Shown here: in pieces, positions 17,354 through 25,615 of the stretch | Layout of the letters: the number at the start of each line of letters is the position of its first letter | Position numbering within the stretch: the first letter of the stretch is position 1 | Notes under the pieces: generated by a model | Told to the model about the DNA's origin: nothing | Seen by the model: the letters and a program-made list of their open reading frames with translations, nothing else | Database searches by the model: none | Position numbers and translations under genes: made by a program | NCBI GenBank assembly: GCA_024653485.1 | Contig: JANLFY010000014.1 | Span: 1-63,916 of the forward strand | Length of the DNA stretch: 63,916 nucleotides | Direction of reading: 5' to 3' | Source: Bacillota bacterium | Lineage (GTDB): Bacteria > Bacillota > SHA-98 > UBA4971

Positions 17354-18652
17354 ATGCCTGGTAGAAAAGTGGTGGCCGGGCTCGACATAGGTACCACTAG
17401 GGTGTCAGAGGTCATCGCGGTTGTCGGGCCCGACTGGGGCGTGGAGATGGTCGCGGCCGGTGTTGCGCCCTGCCAAGGACTCCGCCGTGGTGTGGTAGCG
17501 GACATAGAGGCGGTGGCGGAGGCGATAAAGACGGCCAACAAGCGGGCGTGCCACATGGCTGGGTTCGATGTCCGAAGCGTGTTCGTGGGGGTTCCGGCGG
17601 TCCACACGATCCGGCGGGACACCCGGGGCGTCGCGGCTGTTAGCGGGGGAGACGGAACCATCACCGTTGAAGACATGAGACGAGCCCTGGAGGCAGCGAA
17701 GGTGTTGGCCATCCCGCCGGACCGGGCGATAATCTCCGTGCTACCTAGAGAGTACATTGTTGACGGGGTCGGCGGGATAAGGAACCCGGAAGGGATGGCA
17801 GGCGTCCGGCTGGAGGTCGACGCGGCCGTGATCATGGGACAAGCGGCCTCGCTGGTGAATCTTCAGGCGGGCGTCGAGAGGGCGGGGCTCGCGGTCACCG
17901 GGTGGATCCTCGAGCCCGTTGCGGCCGCATACGCAGTTCTTGAAGCAGAGGAACGCGAACGGGGCGTCATCCTTGTGGACGTCGGAGGGCAGATCACGCA
18001 GATAGCCGCGTTCTACGAAGGGGCGCCCGTTCTGCTGTCGTGGGTGCCCGCAGGCGGCATGCACATCACGAACGACATCGCAATAGGAATGAAAGTCCCT
18101 CTGGAACAAGCCGAGAGAGTGAAGAGGGAGCTGGGCCTGAGCCGGGAGCGGCACGAGACGCGCGCGAGGACGCTGACGCGCGAAGCGGGATTTGGGCAGC
18201 GGGATGCCCACGAGCAAAGACGACCCTCAGGCCGACAGCCCCAGGGACCGCAGCGTTTGCCCGCGGACGAAGATGGTTTCCTGGATAGGATCGTCGAGGC
18301 GAGGCTACGAGAGATCCTCGAACTAGTGGAAGTGGAAACCAGGCAGGTGAGGGCGAAGGGCCTTGCTCCGTGCGGCGTGGTGTTCACAGGGGGCGGCTCG
18401 CTCGTGCCGGGCATCCTGGATCTCGCCGGTGAGATCCTGGACGCTCCCGCGAGGACGGGTGCGCCTTTTGAGATGAAATGGCGGGGCGGAAGGGAGCCTG
18501 AGGAGGTCTCCGCCGTTGCGCTCGGCATAGCGGCTCAGATCGCGAACGATTCAGCATGCGGACTCTTAGGAGAGACGATGCGCTCGCCGATAAGGGACCT
18601 GCTCGCCGGGGTCCGCGGGTGGTTCAGCGATTTCATCAAGGACTTCTTCTAG
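17354..18652 (+). CDS. ftsA: Cell division protein FtsA
   Basis: FtsA is the actin-like ATPase that tethers FtsZ to the membrane. The phosphate-1 motif VVAGLDIGTTRVSEVIAVV is at the start, the SHS2/1C region follows, and phosphate-2 is ILVDVGGQITQIAAF. The TGGGSLVPGI block is the adenosine motif. The C-terminus RGWFSDFIKDFF is an amphipathic membrane-targeting helix. The ATG at 17354 has a GGGGAGG SD 7 bp upstream and starts just before the actin fold, giving 432 residues. A polar Arg/Gln-rich insertion of about 45 residues lies around residues 260-305. The 214 bp upstream contain no gene. Confidence 0.94.
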   Translation: MPGRKVVAGLDIGTTRVSEVIAVVGPDWGVEMVAAGVAPCQGLRRGVVADIEAVAEAIKTANKRACHMAGFDVRSVFVGVPAVHTIRRDTRGVAAVSGGDGTITVEDMRRALEAAKVLAIPPDRAIISVLPREYIVDGVGGIRNPEGMAGVRLEVDAAVIMGQAASLVNLQAGVERAGLAVTGWILEPVAAAYAVLEAEERERGVILVDVGGQITQIAAFYEGAPVLLSWVPAGGMHITNDIAIGMKVPLEQAERVKRELGLSRERHETRARTLTREAGFGQRDAHEQRRPSGRQPQGPQRLPADEDGFLDRIVEARLREILELVEVETRQVRAKGLAPCGVVFTGGGSLVPGILDLAGEILDAPARTGAPFEMKWRGGREPEEVSAVALGIAAQIANDSACGLLGETMRSPIRDLLAGVRGWFSDFIKDFF

Positions 18653-18762
18653 TGGGACGTGAGGCGCGACCCGGTTGGCTCGCATGACGAGACATTCAGG
18701 AGCGTCCGGCGGGCCGTGTCGAGGGCGGCCGGCGCGGCGGCGGAGCGCAGGAGGGATGGTTT

Positions 18763-19824
18763 GTGTTCAACCTTGAGCTTGAGATGGAGCAGTTTACCAA
18801 CATAAAAGTGGTGGGCGTTGGCGGCGGAGGGTCGAACGCGGTGAACCGCATGATCGCTTCTGGACTGTCAGGCGTGGAGTTCGTCGCCATAAACACTGAC
18901 GCTCAAGCGCTCGCCGCGTCTGACGCCAGCGTGAAGATCCAGGTTGGTGAGAAGCTCACCAAGGGTCTCGGGGCGGGGTCGAATCCGGAGATCGGAGCTC
19001 AGGCGGCCCAGGAAAGCTACGAGGTCCTTCGCCGGGCGCTGGAGGGCGCGGACATGGTCTTCATCACGGCCGGGATGGGTGGTGGCACCGGCACGGGCGG
19101 GGCGCCGGTGGTGGCGGGCATCGCCAAGGAACTCGGGGCGCTCACTGTGGGAGTCGTGACGAAGCCGTTCTCGTTCGAGGGACGCAGACGAATGACTCAA
19201 GCCCTCGCAGGGCTGGATAACCTCAAGTCCAAGGTCGACGCGCTGATAGTCATCCCTAACGACAGGTTGCTGCAAGTGAGCGAGAAGAAGACGTCCATCC
19301 TCGAAGCGTTCCGCCTTGCTGACGATGTCTTGAGACACGGGGTCCAGGGCATATCCGACCTCATCACTGTGCCGGGCTTGATCAACGTGGATTTCGCCGA
19401 CGTACGCACGATCATGAGCGACGCCGGCTCGGCTCTGATGGGAATAGGAGTCGCCTCGGGTGAGAACCGGGCTCAGGAGGCCGCGAGAGCAGCGATCGAG
19501 AGTCCGCTTCTCGAAACGTCGATAGATGGCGCCAAGGGTGTGCTCATGAACATCACCGGCAACAGCACGCTCGGGCTGTTCGAGGTGAACGAGGCGGCCG
19601 AGATCATCGCTCAGGCGGCCGATCCGGACGCGAACATAATCTTCGGGGCCATGATAGACGAGACTCTCAAGGATGAGATAAGAATCACGGTGATCGCGAC
19701 CGGCTTCGAAGCGAGGTCACGTCAGCAGAAAGTGGGGCTCGAAGAGGTGGAGATAAGCGACTTCGCGACGTCCAGTGACGATCTGGACATCCCGGCGTTC
19801 CTGAGACGCGGACAGAGAAAATGA
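18763..19824 (+). CDS. ftsZ: Cell division GTPase FtsZ
   Basis: FtsZ is the tubulin-like GTPase that forms the Z ring. The nucleotide-binding [13 protein letters not shown] block and the tubulin signature [15 protein letters not shown] are present. The T7 synergy loop region ([13 protein letters not shown]) is also present. The C-terminal peptide [11 protein letters not shown], which binds FtsA and SepF, is intact, and both partners are encoded in this window. The GTG start at 18763 has a GGAGGG SD with 7-bp spacing. Length 353 residues is typical; the C-terminal linker is short. Confidence 0.97.
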   Translation: MFNLELEMEQFTNIKVVGVGGGGSNAVNRMIASGLSGVEFVAINTDAQALAASDASVKIQVGEKLTKGLGAGSNPEIGAQAAQESYEVLRRALEGADMVFITAGMGGGTGTGGAPVVAGIAKELGALTVGVVTKPFSFEGRRRMTQALAGLDNLKSKVDALIVIPNDRLLQVSEKKTSILEAFRLADDVLRHGVQGISDLITVPGLINVDFADVRTIMSDAGSALMGIGVASGENRAQEAARAAIESPLLETSIDGAKGVLMNITGNSTLGLFEVNEAAEIIAQAADPDANIIFGAMIDETLKDEIRITVIATGFEARSRQQKVGLEEVEISDFATSSDDLDIPAFLRRGQRK

Positions 19825-19896
19825 CGACCCAGACGAGCTCGGACACCGGTTGAGGTGCCGAGGAGCGTACGAAGCGGAGCGGCTTACTTAAGGGAT

Positions 19897-19920
19897 GGGC
19901 CCCGGCACGCGCCGGGGCTC
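19897..19920 (+). terminator. Hairpin after ftsZ
   Basis: An 8-bp perfect GC stem (GCCCCGGC/GCCGGGGC) closes a 4-base loop at 19907-19910 and can extend two more pairs. It lies 73 bp after the ftsZ stop. No T-run follows, so it may be a weak or factor-assisted terminator or only stabilise the mRNA end. Confidence 0.5.
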
Positions 19921-19926
19921 ATCCTC

Positions 19927-19967
19927 GTCACCGTGTGACATATTTCTACTGAGCATGGCTGTATACT
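19927..19967 (+). promoter_or_regulatory. Promoter region of spoIIGA-sigE with inverted repeat
   Basis: TATACT at 19962-19967 is a good -10. The best -35-like hexamer, GTGACA at 19935-19940, lies 21 bp upstream, longer than the usual 17. The Bacillus subtilis spoIIG promoter is known for a similar overlong spacer and needs Spo0A. A 13-bp inverted repeat (GTCAC, CGT, GTGAC at 19927-19939) overlaps the -35. I did not find a clear Spo0A box. Confidence 0.5.
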
Positions 19968-19982
19968 TTTAGGGAGGAAGGG

Positions 19983-20102
19983 ATGGCCGAGAGAGGAAAG
20001 ATGCGCCATGAGAGGCTTTGCGGATACGGACGAGTAAGCCCGGCGCGAGGCAGCGGCGACATCCAAGCGAGGCGGGAGGAGTCCGGGAGGCGGAAGAGGT
20101 GA
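19983..20102 (+). CDS. 39-codon leader ORF coupled to spoIIGA
   Basis: A short open frame between the spoIIGA promoter and spoIIGA. It starts with ATG after AGGGAGGAAGG and encodes 39 residues, strongly basic (many Arg and Lys), without hydrophobic segments. Its TGA overlaps the GTG start of spoIIGA by 4 bp (GTGA), the same arrangement used for translational coupling elsewhere in this window. It could be a leader that times spoIIGA translation, or a chance frame in GC-rich DNA. I recognise no family. Confidence 0.4.
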   Translation: MAERGKMRHERLCGYGRVSPARGSGDIQARREESGRRKR

Positions 20103-20977
20103 ACGGTCAGTTGATCGCGAACGCCTGCGTGATGACGTTGGTGATGCAGTGGCTGACGCTGTGGGCCACCGCGGCTGTGTTGGGCTTGAGGGCCGGGCCT
20201 CCGAGGCTCTTGGCCGGGTCAATCGCGGCCGGGATCATTGACGCGGGGATCATAGCGGCGTTCTTCTCGGATCTCATCTCAGCTGGGGCGGCGATCCCTC
20301 TTGCTGTTCTCTCGGTAATCCCCGCCGCCAGGGTGGCGTTCGGGCGTCTGTCGCCAGGAAGGTTGCTGCTCGTATGCGCGCACGTTCTTGGCATCAGCGT
20401 GCTTGCTTTCGGGGGAGCGCTGGCGAGTGCGTATCTCACCGGGTGGCGCCTCGTGCCGACGATCGTAGGACTCGTCGGCACCGTCCTCTTGACCGCCGAG
20501 GTGGGGTGGGGCCTCGTTCACCGCAGGATCCGGGACTGGCTTCTTTTCGTGCCCATTGAGGTCCGCCTCGGCGACGTGAGTCTCAGGGTGAACGCGCTCA
20601 TCGACACGGGCAATCGGCTCAGGGACCCGATCACCGGGTCCCCCGTGGTCCTCCTCGAGTACGACGCGGTCGCCGACGTGCTGCCTGAGAAGGTGAGGCG
20701 GGCCTTCATGGCGTTCGACGCCGGCGACTTCGGACTCGTTTCCGAGCTCCTGGCCGATTCCATGTGGCTTTCCAGGTTCCGCATCATCCCGTTCGTTTCG
20801 GTGGGAGAGGAGAGAGGGTTGCTCGCCGGGCTCCGAGCGGACGAGGTCAGGGTTTTCGGTGGCGCTCGGTCGACTTCTAGCCGAAATGCCGTGGTCGGAG
20901 TGATGATGAGACGGGTCTCGCCCGAAGGAGCTTTTGCCGCGCTCCTCCATCCCGATATCCTGGCCGAGGCGTCCTGA
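20099..20977 (+). CDS. spoIIGA: Sporulation sigma-E factor-processing peptidase SpoIIGA
   Basis: SpoIIGA is the membrane-embedded aspartic protease that removes the pro-sequence of sigma-E in the mother cell after the SpoIIR signal. About five N-terminal membrane segments (residues 5-145) precede a cytoplasmic protease domain with the catalytic [12 protein letters not shown] motif. The GTG at 20099 has a GGGAGG SD with 8-bp spacing and gives 292 residues. It is directly upstream of its substrate gene sigE, and the cognate signal gene spoIIR lies about 4 kb further on, on the other strand. Confidence 0.9.
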   Translation: MNGQLIANACVMTLVMQWLTLWATAAVLGLRAGPPRLLAGSIAAGIIDAGIIAAFFSDLISAGAAIPLAVLSVIPAARVAFGRLSPGRLLLVCAHVLGISVLAFGGALASAYLTGWRLVPTIVGLVGTVLLTAEVGWGLVHRRIRDWLLFVPIEVRLGDVSLRVNALIDTGNRLRDPITGSPVVLLEYDAVADVLPEKVRRAFMAFDAGDFGLVSELLADSMWLSRFRIIPFVSVGEERGLLAGLRADEVRVFGGARSTSSRNAVVGVMMRRVSPEGAFAALLHPDILAEAS

Positions 20978-21041
20978 GCAGGGTTCGCCATGCGGGCGCC
21001 ACCGCTGCGGCGGCTCCATTTCCGTCCGGGAGGGGACCAGG

Positions 21042-21782
21042 ATGAGCGTAGGGTCGAATCTGAGGCACCGGCTGTCCGCTCTGAGGATCGCCCTCGTGCT
21101 CTACGCCGTGAGGCGTGGGTTCCTCCCGCGCCATGTCGTGCTCTATGTGGGCAACGGCGAGGTCCTCCCGCCCCCGCTTTCCAGCGACGAGGAGAGCGAG
21201 CTCTTGGCGAGGTTGGAGCGCGGCGATTCCCAGGTGAAGAGCGAACTCATCGAGAGGAATCTGAGACTGGTGGTGTACATAGCGCGAAAGTTCGAGAACA
21301 CGGGGATCGGCGTGGAAGACCTGGTGTCCATCGGGACGATAGGCCTCATCAAGGCGGTCAATACTTTCGACCCTTCGAAAAGGATCAAGCTAGCAACTTA
21401 CGCCTCGCGGTGTATCGAGAACGAAATCCTCATGTATCTTCGCCGCACCAGCAAGTCCAGAGCTGAAGTGTCATTCGATGAGCCGCTCAACGTGGACTGG
21501 GACGGCAACGAGCTCCTGCTTTCAGACGTAATGGGGACGGACACGGACGTCGTGTACAAGTGCATCGAAGAGAAAGTCGACAAGTCCCTGCTCGACGACG
21601 CCATGAAGAGGTTGTCAGCGAGGGAGAAGTGCATAATGGAGTTGAGGTTTGGCCTGCGTGACGGCACTGAGAAGACCCAGAAGGAGGTGGCGGACCTCCT
21701 TGGCATTTCGCAGTCGTACATCTCCCGGCTGGAAAAGAGGATCATCCGCAAGCTCCGCAGAGAGATGAGAAAGGTGGAATAG
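21042..21782 (+). CDS. sigE: RNA polymerase sporulation sigma factor SigE (pro-form)
   Basis: The first mother-cell-specific sigma factor. The N-terminal pro-sequence region with the [14 protein letters not shown] block matches the place where pro-sigma-E is cleaved. Region 2 follows ([52 protein letters not shown]). Region 4 is [20 protein letters not shown]. The ATG at 21042 with a GGAGG SD gives 246 residues, near the usual 239. It should be inactive until SpoIIGA removes roughly the first 30 residues. Confidence 0.96.
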   Translation: MSVGSNLRHRLSALRIALVLYAVRRGFLPRHVVLYVGNGEVLPPPLSSDEESELLARLERGDSQVKSELIERNLRLVVYIARKFENTGIGVEDLVSIGTIGLIKAVNTFDPSKRIKLATYASRCIENEILMYLRRTSKSRAEVSFDEPLNVDWDGNELLLSDVMGTDTDVVYKCIEEKVDKSLLDDAMKRLSAREKCIMELRFGLRDGTEKTQKEVADLLGISQSYISRLEKRIIRKLRREMRKVE

Positions 21783-21842
21783 AGGCACCGACGACGCCTT
21801 CGAGGGGTCGCCGGATCCCGCGGGTTCGAGATCTGGCGCTGG

Positions 21843-21872
21843 TTGACGGATACGGCGAACGGAATGTATTCT
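21843..21872 (+). promoter_or_regulatory. Sigma-A promoter for the winged-helix regulator
   Basis: TTGACG at 21843-21848 and TATTCT at 21867-21872 are separated by 18 bp, with TG directly before the -10. It is placed to transcribe the regulator starting at 21962 and puts the hairpin at 21898 into its leader. Two -10 bases deviate, so this is a moderate prediction. Confidence 0.5.
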
Positions 21873-21897
21873 AGTCTTGATGCGGGATGACAAGAGG

Positions 21898-21926
21898 ACG
21901 CTGGTATTCATATGCCAGCGTTTCTT
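21898..21926 (+). terminator. Hairpin with T-run between sigE and the regulator gene
   Basis: A 10-bp stem with one G-T pair closes the 4-base loop TCAT (21908-21911) and is followed by TTTCTT. It can terminate sigE transcripts. Because a promoter lies just upstream, it would also sit in the 5' leader of the next gene, so attenuation or a protein operator is possible. Confidence 0.6.
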
Positions 21927-21961
21927 GGAGAGCAGCTTTTGGGTCTTTTGGGGGAGTGTCC

Positions 21962-22696
21962 GTGGGTTTGACGGAGCGGAAGAGGGAGTTTCTTGCGGCC
22001 CTGTGCAAGCTGTACGACGAACGCATGGAGCCGGTTCACTACGAGGACGTGGCAAGGGAACTCGGCGTGAGCAAGTGGACGGCGTACGACGTGCTACGGA
22101 GCCTCGCCGCGGAAGGGCTCGTTGCGGTGGAGTACACTTTGAACAGGCGTGCGAGGACTCCAGGAAGGTCCATGGTGGTGTTCCGTCCTGACACGTGTCG
22201 GGAAGACCTGCATAGTTCACTTGCGAGACATTGCGGGCGTTCGCCTTTCGACGAGGAACTGGACGGAATCAAGAACTACCTCGTCGCGTGCCTCGGGGCA
22301 CTGGGAGACCCCACATCCCAGGGCATCTGGCAGGGGTTCATGGAGAAGCTCGATCGCGCGACTGGGCCCGCGGCGTTCTGCGGCTACATGGCCGTGCTTC
22401 TCGTTGCGTGCACGCGCCTTCTCGGAGGGAATGGCTTGGACGCTCTGGGGCGGCTCGTGGAAGCAGGCGCGGACGCCCATAGCGCCCTGGTGGTGTTCTC
22501 GGGGGCAATCATAGGGATGTTCGTTTCGCATCCCTGTCTGCCAGGGGATGTCACCGGGAAGATAGCGGGCTATATGAGAAGGTTTCAAAACCAAGTCGAC
22601 AACTTGAGCGGGCGGGAAAGATGTCTGCTGCTCGAATTCGTGAGGGAGATCCTGGGACGTACATGCCGTAGCGGACGGAGTCCGTCGGGTTCGTGA
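21962..22696 (+). CDS. Winged-helix transcriptional regulator, unknown target
   Basis: The first 75 residues form a winged helix-turn-helix: LTERKREFLAALCKLYD, then VHYEDVARELGVSKWTAYDVLRSLAAEGLVAVEY. This pattern resembles MarR/IclR/DtxR-like DNA-binding domains. The remaining 165 residues are mostly helical with two hydrophobic stretches (CGYMAVLLVACTRLL and SALVVFSGAIIGMFV) and match no family I know. A GTG at 21962 with a GGGGGAG SD gives 244 residues. It lies between sigE and a radical SAM gene on the same strand, so it may regulate that gene or itself. Confidence 0.65.
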   Translation: MGLTERKREFLAALCKLYDERMEPVHYEDVARELGVSKWTAYDVLRSLAAEGLVAVEYTLNRRARTPGRSMVVFRPDTCREDLHSSLARHCGRSPFDEELDGIKNYLVACLGALGDPTSQGIWQGFMEKLDRATGPAAFCGYMAVLLVACTRLLGGNGLDALGRLVEAGADAHSALVVFSGAIIGMFVSHPCLPGDVTGKIAGYMRRFQNQVDNLSGRERCLLLEFVREILGRTCRSGRSPSGS

Positions 22697-22878
22697 GCCG
22701 GGCTTGCGGCACGGACGGTTGCAGCCGAAGCTCGCGTGTCGCGAAAGCTTGGACGAATAGGGACCGGGGGAGGTGTTGACCGGAAGCGATCATGGCTCCT
22801 CGGCGGGTGGGGGCATGTCAACGGAGCGGCCTGCGTGTGTTGAGTGACTCGATGACGTCCCGGAAAGGAGGCTGGAGG

Positions 22879-24264
22879 GTGAGAGCGTACGAACTGATGA
22901 AGAAGTATGCTGCGACCCAGGTGGTTGACTACATGCTTTCGTTGCTTTCCAAGGATCCCCAACGTCACCTGGTGGCACTCACGAAGATTCTCGAAGCCTT
23001 CGCCGCGACGGTGGAGCACAAACAGCAGATCGAGATGGCGAGGCGCGCTTTCGAGAATCCAGACCATGTGTGGACCCGGTATGCCGAGAGGGCGTTTTCA
23101 TCCCTTCACCCGAGTTTTCGAACGAAGGGGCTGGTCAATCTGTTCGTGAACGAGGTCTATCTAGGATGGCAGGAGCGCAAGAAGCACGCTGACAGGCTCG
23201 GAACGAACGTCCCAGCCCTCCTGGTGATAAGCCCCACGATGAGGTGTAACCTCGCGTGCACCGGGTGTTACGCTGGGAGGTATACGAAACGCGATGAAAT
23301 AGACACGGCGACCTTTGACAGGATCATTACAGAAGGCAAGGAGCTCGGCATCCACTTCATAGTGGTATCTGGCGGCGAGCCATTCACGCGGGAAGATCTC
23401 CTTGACATGGCTGCGAAGCACGATGACGTCGTGTTCATGGTGTATACCAATGGCACTCTGATCGACAAGCCCGTGGCGAAACGGCTAGCCGAATTGGGCA
23501 ACATATCGCCCGCCATCAGCGTGGAGGGGTTCGAGGAGGAGACAGATGCTCGGAGGGGACCTGGCACGTTTGCCCGGGTGATGCAGGCCATGGACAATCT
23601 CAAGGAGGCAGGGGCCATCTTCGGCTTCTCAGCCACATACACAAGGCTGAACGTTGACGTCGTAGCGAGCGACGAATTCGTGGACATGTTGATCGACAAG
23701 GGGGCCATGTATGGATGGTTCTTCACGTTCGTGCCGGTTGGCAAGGACGCCGACATGGACCTCATGTGTTCTCCCGAGCAACGGGACAGGATGCGCAGAC
23801 ACATCCTTCACATCCGCGAGACGAGGCCCATATTCGTGGCTGACTTCTGGAACGATGGGCCTCTCGTGGCTGGATGTCTTGCGGGCGGAAGATCCTATCT
23901 TCACATAAACGCGAGAGGCGACGTCGAGCCCTGCGTCTTCGTGCATTTCGCCGTGGACAACATAAAGAATACAACCATCAAAGATGTACTTACCTCTCCC
24001 TTCTTCATGGACATAAAGTCCAGGATGCCCTTGAATCGGAATCATCTCAGGCCGTGCATGATAATAGACAACCCGCACATCTTGAGAGACGTGGTGACCA
24101 AGCACGGGGCTCGTCCGACCCATGAGGGGGCCGACTGTGTCACGACCGTGCTTGCTGGGGCGCTTGACGAATACGCCGAGGCTTACGGCAGGATAGCGGA
24201 TGCCGCATGGGAACGGGAATACGAGCAGGCGCGGGCGAAAGCAGTGGCGGCGGCGGGCAAGTAA
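22879..24264 (+). CDS. Radical SAM/SPASM-like protein
   Basis: A radical S-adenosylmethionine protein of unknown reaction. A helical N-terminal region (1-110) precedes the 4Fe-4S motif C123-x3-C127-x2-C130 (CNLACTGC). The VVSGGEPFTR block is the SAM-binding GGE motif. A SPASM-like C-terminal cysteine region is present (GCLAGGRSYLHINARGDVEP followed by C, then a later cysteine in LRPCMI), which would hold an auxiliary cluster. GTG at 22879 lies 7 bp after AAGGAGG and gives 461 residues. The gene follows the winged-helix regulator with a 182-bp gap and ends facing the ymxH-like gene. No obvious peptide substrate is next to it apart from a doubtful 23-codon frame. Confidence 0.8.
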   Translation: MRAYELMKKYAATQVVDYMLSLLSKDPQRHLVALTKILEAFAATVEHKQQIEMARRAFENPDHVWTRYAERAFSSLHPSFRTKGLVNLFVNEVYLGWQERKKHADRLGTNVPALLVISPTMRCNLACTGCYAGRYTKRDEIDTATFDRIITEGKELGIHFIVVSGGEPFTREDLLDMAAKHDDVVFMVYTNGTLIDKPVAKRLAELGNISPAISVEGFEEETDARRGPGTFARVMQAMDNLKEAGAIFGFSATYTRLNVDVVASDEFVDMLIDKGAMYGWFFTFVPVGKDADMDLMCSPEQRDRMRRHILHIRETRPIFVADFWNDGPLVAGCLAGGRSYLHINARGDVEPCVFVHFAVDNIKNTTIKDVLTSPFFMDIKSRMPLNRNHLRPCMIIDNPHILRDVVTKHGARPTHEGADCVTTVLAGALDEYAEAYGRIADAAWEREYEQARAKAVAAAGK

Positions 24265-24387
24265 AGGTCTCGGCAAGGCTGGAGGGGTCGCATGTCGAGG
24301 CGAGGCGGCTGAAGAGCGGGAGCGCTAAGCATCATTCGATGGAAGAGCGCCCCGGTCATAGGCTGCCTCGCCGGCAACTCTACGCGA

Positions 24388-24648
24388 TCACTGTTTGGGA
24401 GGTTCGGCGTATTCGCTCGCCTCGACGAGAATGACGTCCAGGCCGATCCTGCGGATCTTCTCCCAGGGGATGACATAGTCGTTGTAGCGGCCAAGTATGC
24501 CCATCAGCCTGGCGGGTCCGGGCACCATGATGGCTTTGACTTGCCCTGTGGCAAGGTCGATCTCCATGTCACAAATGGGGCCCAGTCTGCGGCCGTCCAC
24601 GACGTTCACGACCTCACGGCTCCGAAGATCGGAGATGCGGACCAGCAT
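24388..24648 (-). CDS. ymxH: YlmC/YmxH family PRC-barrel sporulation protein
   Basis: An 86-residue PRC-barrel protein. It begins VRISDLRSREVVNVVDGRRLG, the standard YlmC/YmxH start, and has the block GRYNDYVIPWEKIRRIGLDVI. Members are found near sigG in Bacillus and in most spore formers; the function is not established. The start was set at the second ATG because the conserved region begins there. It is the last gene of the reverse-strand sigG-spoIIR-ymxH group and converges on the radical SAM gene. Confidence 0.85.
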   Translation of the reverse strand: MLVRISDLRSREVVNVVDGRRLGPICDMEIDLATGQVKAIMVPGPARLMGILGRYNDYVIPWEKIRRIGLDVILVEASEYAEPPKQ

Positions 24649-24759
24649 CGCCACCACCCCCAAGGCTTGCATAGATCACTATATTCGCAGGGACGGCGTC
24701 GCGTGCGCGTCCTTGCGTGTTCTCTTGACTCGAGTGGGATGGGTGGCACGCGCCATGAG

Positions 24760-25578
24760 TCATCCCGCTGTGAGGGCTAGGAGAGGGCGGTATAGATCAC
24801 CGTCTCCGCGGCTACGAGGGGGGCTGAGCAGGCCGATGCATCCCGCTTGCGTATCCGGGACGAACGAGAGCAACAACCGTGTGTCTCCAGGCGTTGGCGG
24901 CCGAAAAGCCGGCGGGGACGCAGTCGCCTGTTCTCCCGGGCGCGCGAGCGCCGGCCAACCATCGGGGCCGTCAGAAGTAGACGCCCCGAAGTCCAACCGG
25001 AGTTTGGCAAGGGCTTCCCCGGGCGAGAGCTCGAGAGCGAGGCCCTTGACTTCCCTGTTCCCGTCGAGTTGGATGAAACACAGCGGCGGGAACAGGACAC
25101 ACCACCAGTTTCGTCCCTTTCCTGCTCCGAGGATCACTCTTACGGCGTCGTAGTTGCCGCCAGGAAGCGTGACCGAACCGTACGTGCGTTCAGGAAAGGG
25201 AAACGTGCCCATCTCCACCTGGGCGCCGTACGACTTCCCCGCCGCCAGGACGCGTTCCGACGCGACCGCCTCAATCTTGCCGGCATCCTCCCGAAGGACC
25301 CGCCAGGCCTCCTCCTTGGTCGCGACAGATCCCAGAATGTCCTTCGCCCGTGCGAGGACGGCGTCGCGGACGGCGAGCTTCAAAGCCTGATCCTCGGGGC
25401 TGTCGCTGTTTGCGACGACGTGCAAACGTATGAGGTTCTCTGTGTTGAATGCCTTCTCTGCCTCCGACGTGGGGCTCGAAGGTAGGATCATGCTATCGAA
25501 AACCGCCGCCGACAGAGCCACGCCGGCGGCAGTGATGACGAGTATGAGCGCGCTTACTGCTATCCTCACCCGCAACAC
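24760..25578 (-). CDS. spoIIR: Stage II sporulation protein R (SpoIIR)
   Basis: SpoIIR is made in the forespore, exported, and triggers SpoIIGA to process pro-sigma-E. An N-terminal membrane or signal segment (ALILVITAAGVALSAAV) is followed by the family block IRLHVVANSDSPEDQALKL and by GRNWWCVLFPPLCF. The C-terminal 70 residues are poorly conserved and Pro-rich. The GTG at 25578 with a GGGAGGT SD gives 272 residues. It lies 37 bp downstream of sigG on the same strand, so both are probably co-transcribed in the forespore. Confidence 0.92.
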   Translation of the reverse strand: MLRVRIAVSALILVITAAGVALSAAVFDSMILPSSPTSEAEKAFNTENLIRLHVVANSDSPEDQALKLAVRDAVLARAKDILGSVATKEEAWRVLREDAGKIEAVASERVLAAGKSYGAQVEMGTFPFPERTYGSVTLPGGNYDAVRVILGAGKGRNWWCVLFPPLCFIQLDGNREVKGLALELSPGEALAKLRLDFGASTSDGPDGWPALARPGEQATASPPAFRPPTPGDTRLLLSFVPDTQAGCIGLLSPPRSRGDGDLYRPLLALTAG

Positions 25579-25615
25579 ACTTACCTCCCATTCCCACAGC
25601 GCGCGGCGTGGGTCC

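Noticed and set aside
22776-22847. 23-codon frame before the radical SAM gene as a definite RiPP precursor
   Set aside because: SD spacing is too short, there is only one cysteine and no leader-like pattern. It is kept only as a speculation in the findings.
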